Shown in pieces: positions 6,476-6,835 of a stretch of 6,835 bases of DNA. This stretch comes from Gammaproteobacteria bacterium (lineage in GTDB: Bacteria > Pseudomonadota > Gammaproteobacteria > SZUA-21). How positions within the stretch are numbered: the first letter of the stretch is position 1; each line of letters begins with the position of its first letter. Position numbers and translations under genes: made by a program. The notes beneath the pieces were generated by a model. It was not told where the DNA came from, did not search any database, and was given only the letters and a program-made list of their open reading frames with translations. The stretch covers positions 1-6,835 of the forward strand of contig QIKQ01000065.1 of NCBI GenBank assembly GCA_003233075.1, in the 5' to 3' direction.

Positions 6476-6681
6476 CATCGTATGCTATAAATACTGCAAT
6501 CAACCGTTATGAAAATTACAGGCCTTTAGTTAACGATAAGTGCGGCAAGTTGAATTCAATGTTTCTGCCATTTTCGAAAGACCAGAGTGTCTGCTATGGA
6601 TCATTTAAATAATGCTAGAGCTCGTAATTTCTCTAACTCACTGCAATCATTTATTCGCTTCATTTCATGATGCTCAGGGTG

Positions 6682-6715
6682 GTTTGTCCAACGCACGTCG
6701 TGTGCGTGGACAAAC
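6682..6715. repeat. Strong GC-containing hairpin without T tract
   Basis: GTTTGTCC plus ACGCAC (6682-6689, 6691-6696) pair perfectly with GTGCGT plus GGACAAAC (6702-6707, 6708-6715), leaving one bulged A (6690) and the loop GTCGT. The 14 base pairs make it the most stable simple hairpin in the right half. No T run follows on either strand, and no GTAG flanks it, so it is neither an evident terminator nor a copy of the REP elements at 225-321. Confidence 0.65.
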
Positions 6716-6835
6716 GCCTGCCGCTATTCGATGTGGGGGAGAGGCACTGCTGTCCCATAGTTTGTTGTAATTTTTCATTTAACTCTAATTCTAATGATTA
6801 AATCGATTGATTGGTGATTTGGCACATAAAACTAG

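Larger units (their letters stand above)
6362..6835. other. Intergenic region after the EAL-HDOD gene, no supported gene
   Basis: These 474 bases contain only short reading frames, none with a recognisable product or a good ribosome binding site. They hold three inverted repeats, listed separately (6367-6391, 6439-6471, 6682-6715). The right end shows no start of a following gene before the window closes. Confidence 0.5.

Noticed and set aside
6612..6770. 52-codon plus-strand reading frame beginning MLELVISLTH
   Set aside because: It has no ribosome binding site, spans the strong hairpin, and has no recognisable family; it is too short to support as a gene.

Overview
The window looks like the chromosome of a low- to medium-GC gammaproteobacterium. 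The Dut, CoaBC, RadC, L28 and L33 sequences are all close to their gammaproteobacterial counterparts. The arrangement dut < coaBC | radC > rpmB > rpmG (coaBC divergent from radC) matches the well-known E. coli order. The organism cannot be named from the sequence alone.

Layout. Positions 1-388 hold no gene that I can support. They carry a striking nested palindrome (about 184-373): two REP-like hairpins in inverted orientation (a REPIN-type doublet, 225-321), enclosed by longer imperfect inverted repeats. On the minus strand, coaBC (coenzyme A synthesis) overlaps dut (dUTPase) by 20 bases. From the opposite side of a 166-base divergent intergenic region, radC runs on the plus strand. It is followed by rpmB-rpmG (ribosomal proteins L28 and L33), which have a candidate promoter of their own and a strong bidirectional terminator at 3584-3614. 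The 56-residue L33 gene is short and easy to miss.

Beyond the terminator the conserved neighbourhood ends. A convergent minus-strand gene encodes a membrane acyl-lipid/acyl-CoA delta-9-type desaturase with a long C-terminal extension that resembles the end of ISL3-family transposases. A 288-base AT-rich divergent intergenic region separates it from a plus-strand EAL-HDOD protein of the degenerate YuxH/CdgJ type. The last 474 bases are non-coding as far as I can tell, with several hairpins, the strongest at 6682-6715.

How the parts relate. The left half is housekeeping: nucleotide pool sanitation, CoA synthesis and ribosomal proteins. The right half concerns membrane lipid unsaturation and probable c-di-GMP-linked signalling; nothing shows that those two genes work together beyond sharing an intergenic region. 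The observations most worth following up are the REP doublet, whose two hairpins keep identical geometry while their stem sequences differ, and the transposase-like tail of the desaturase.
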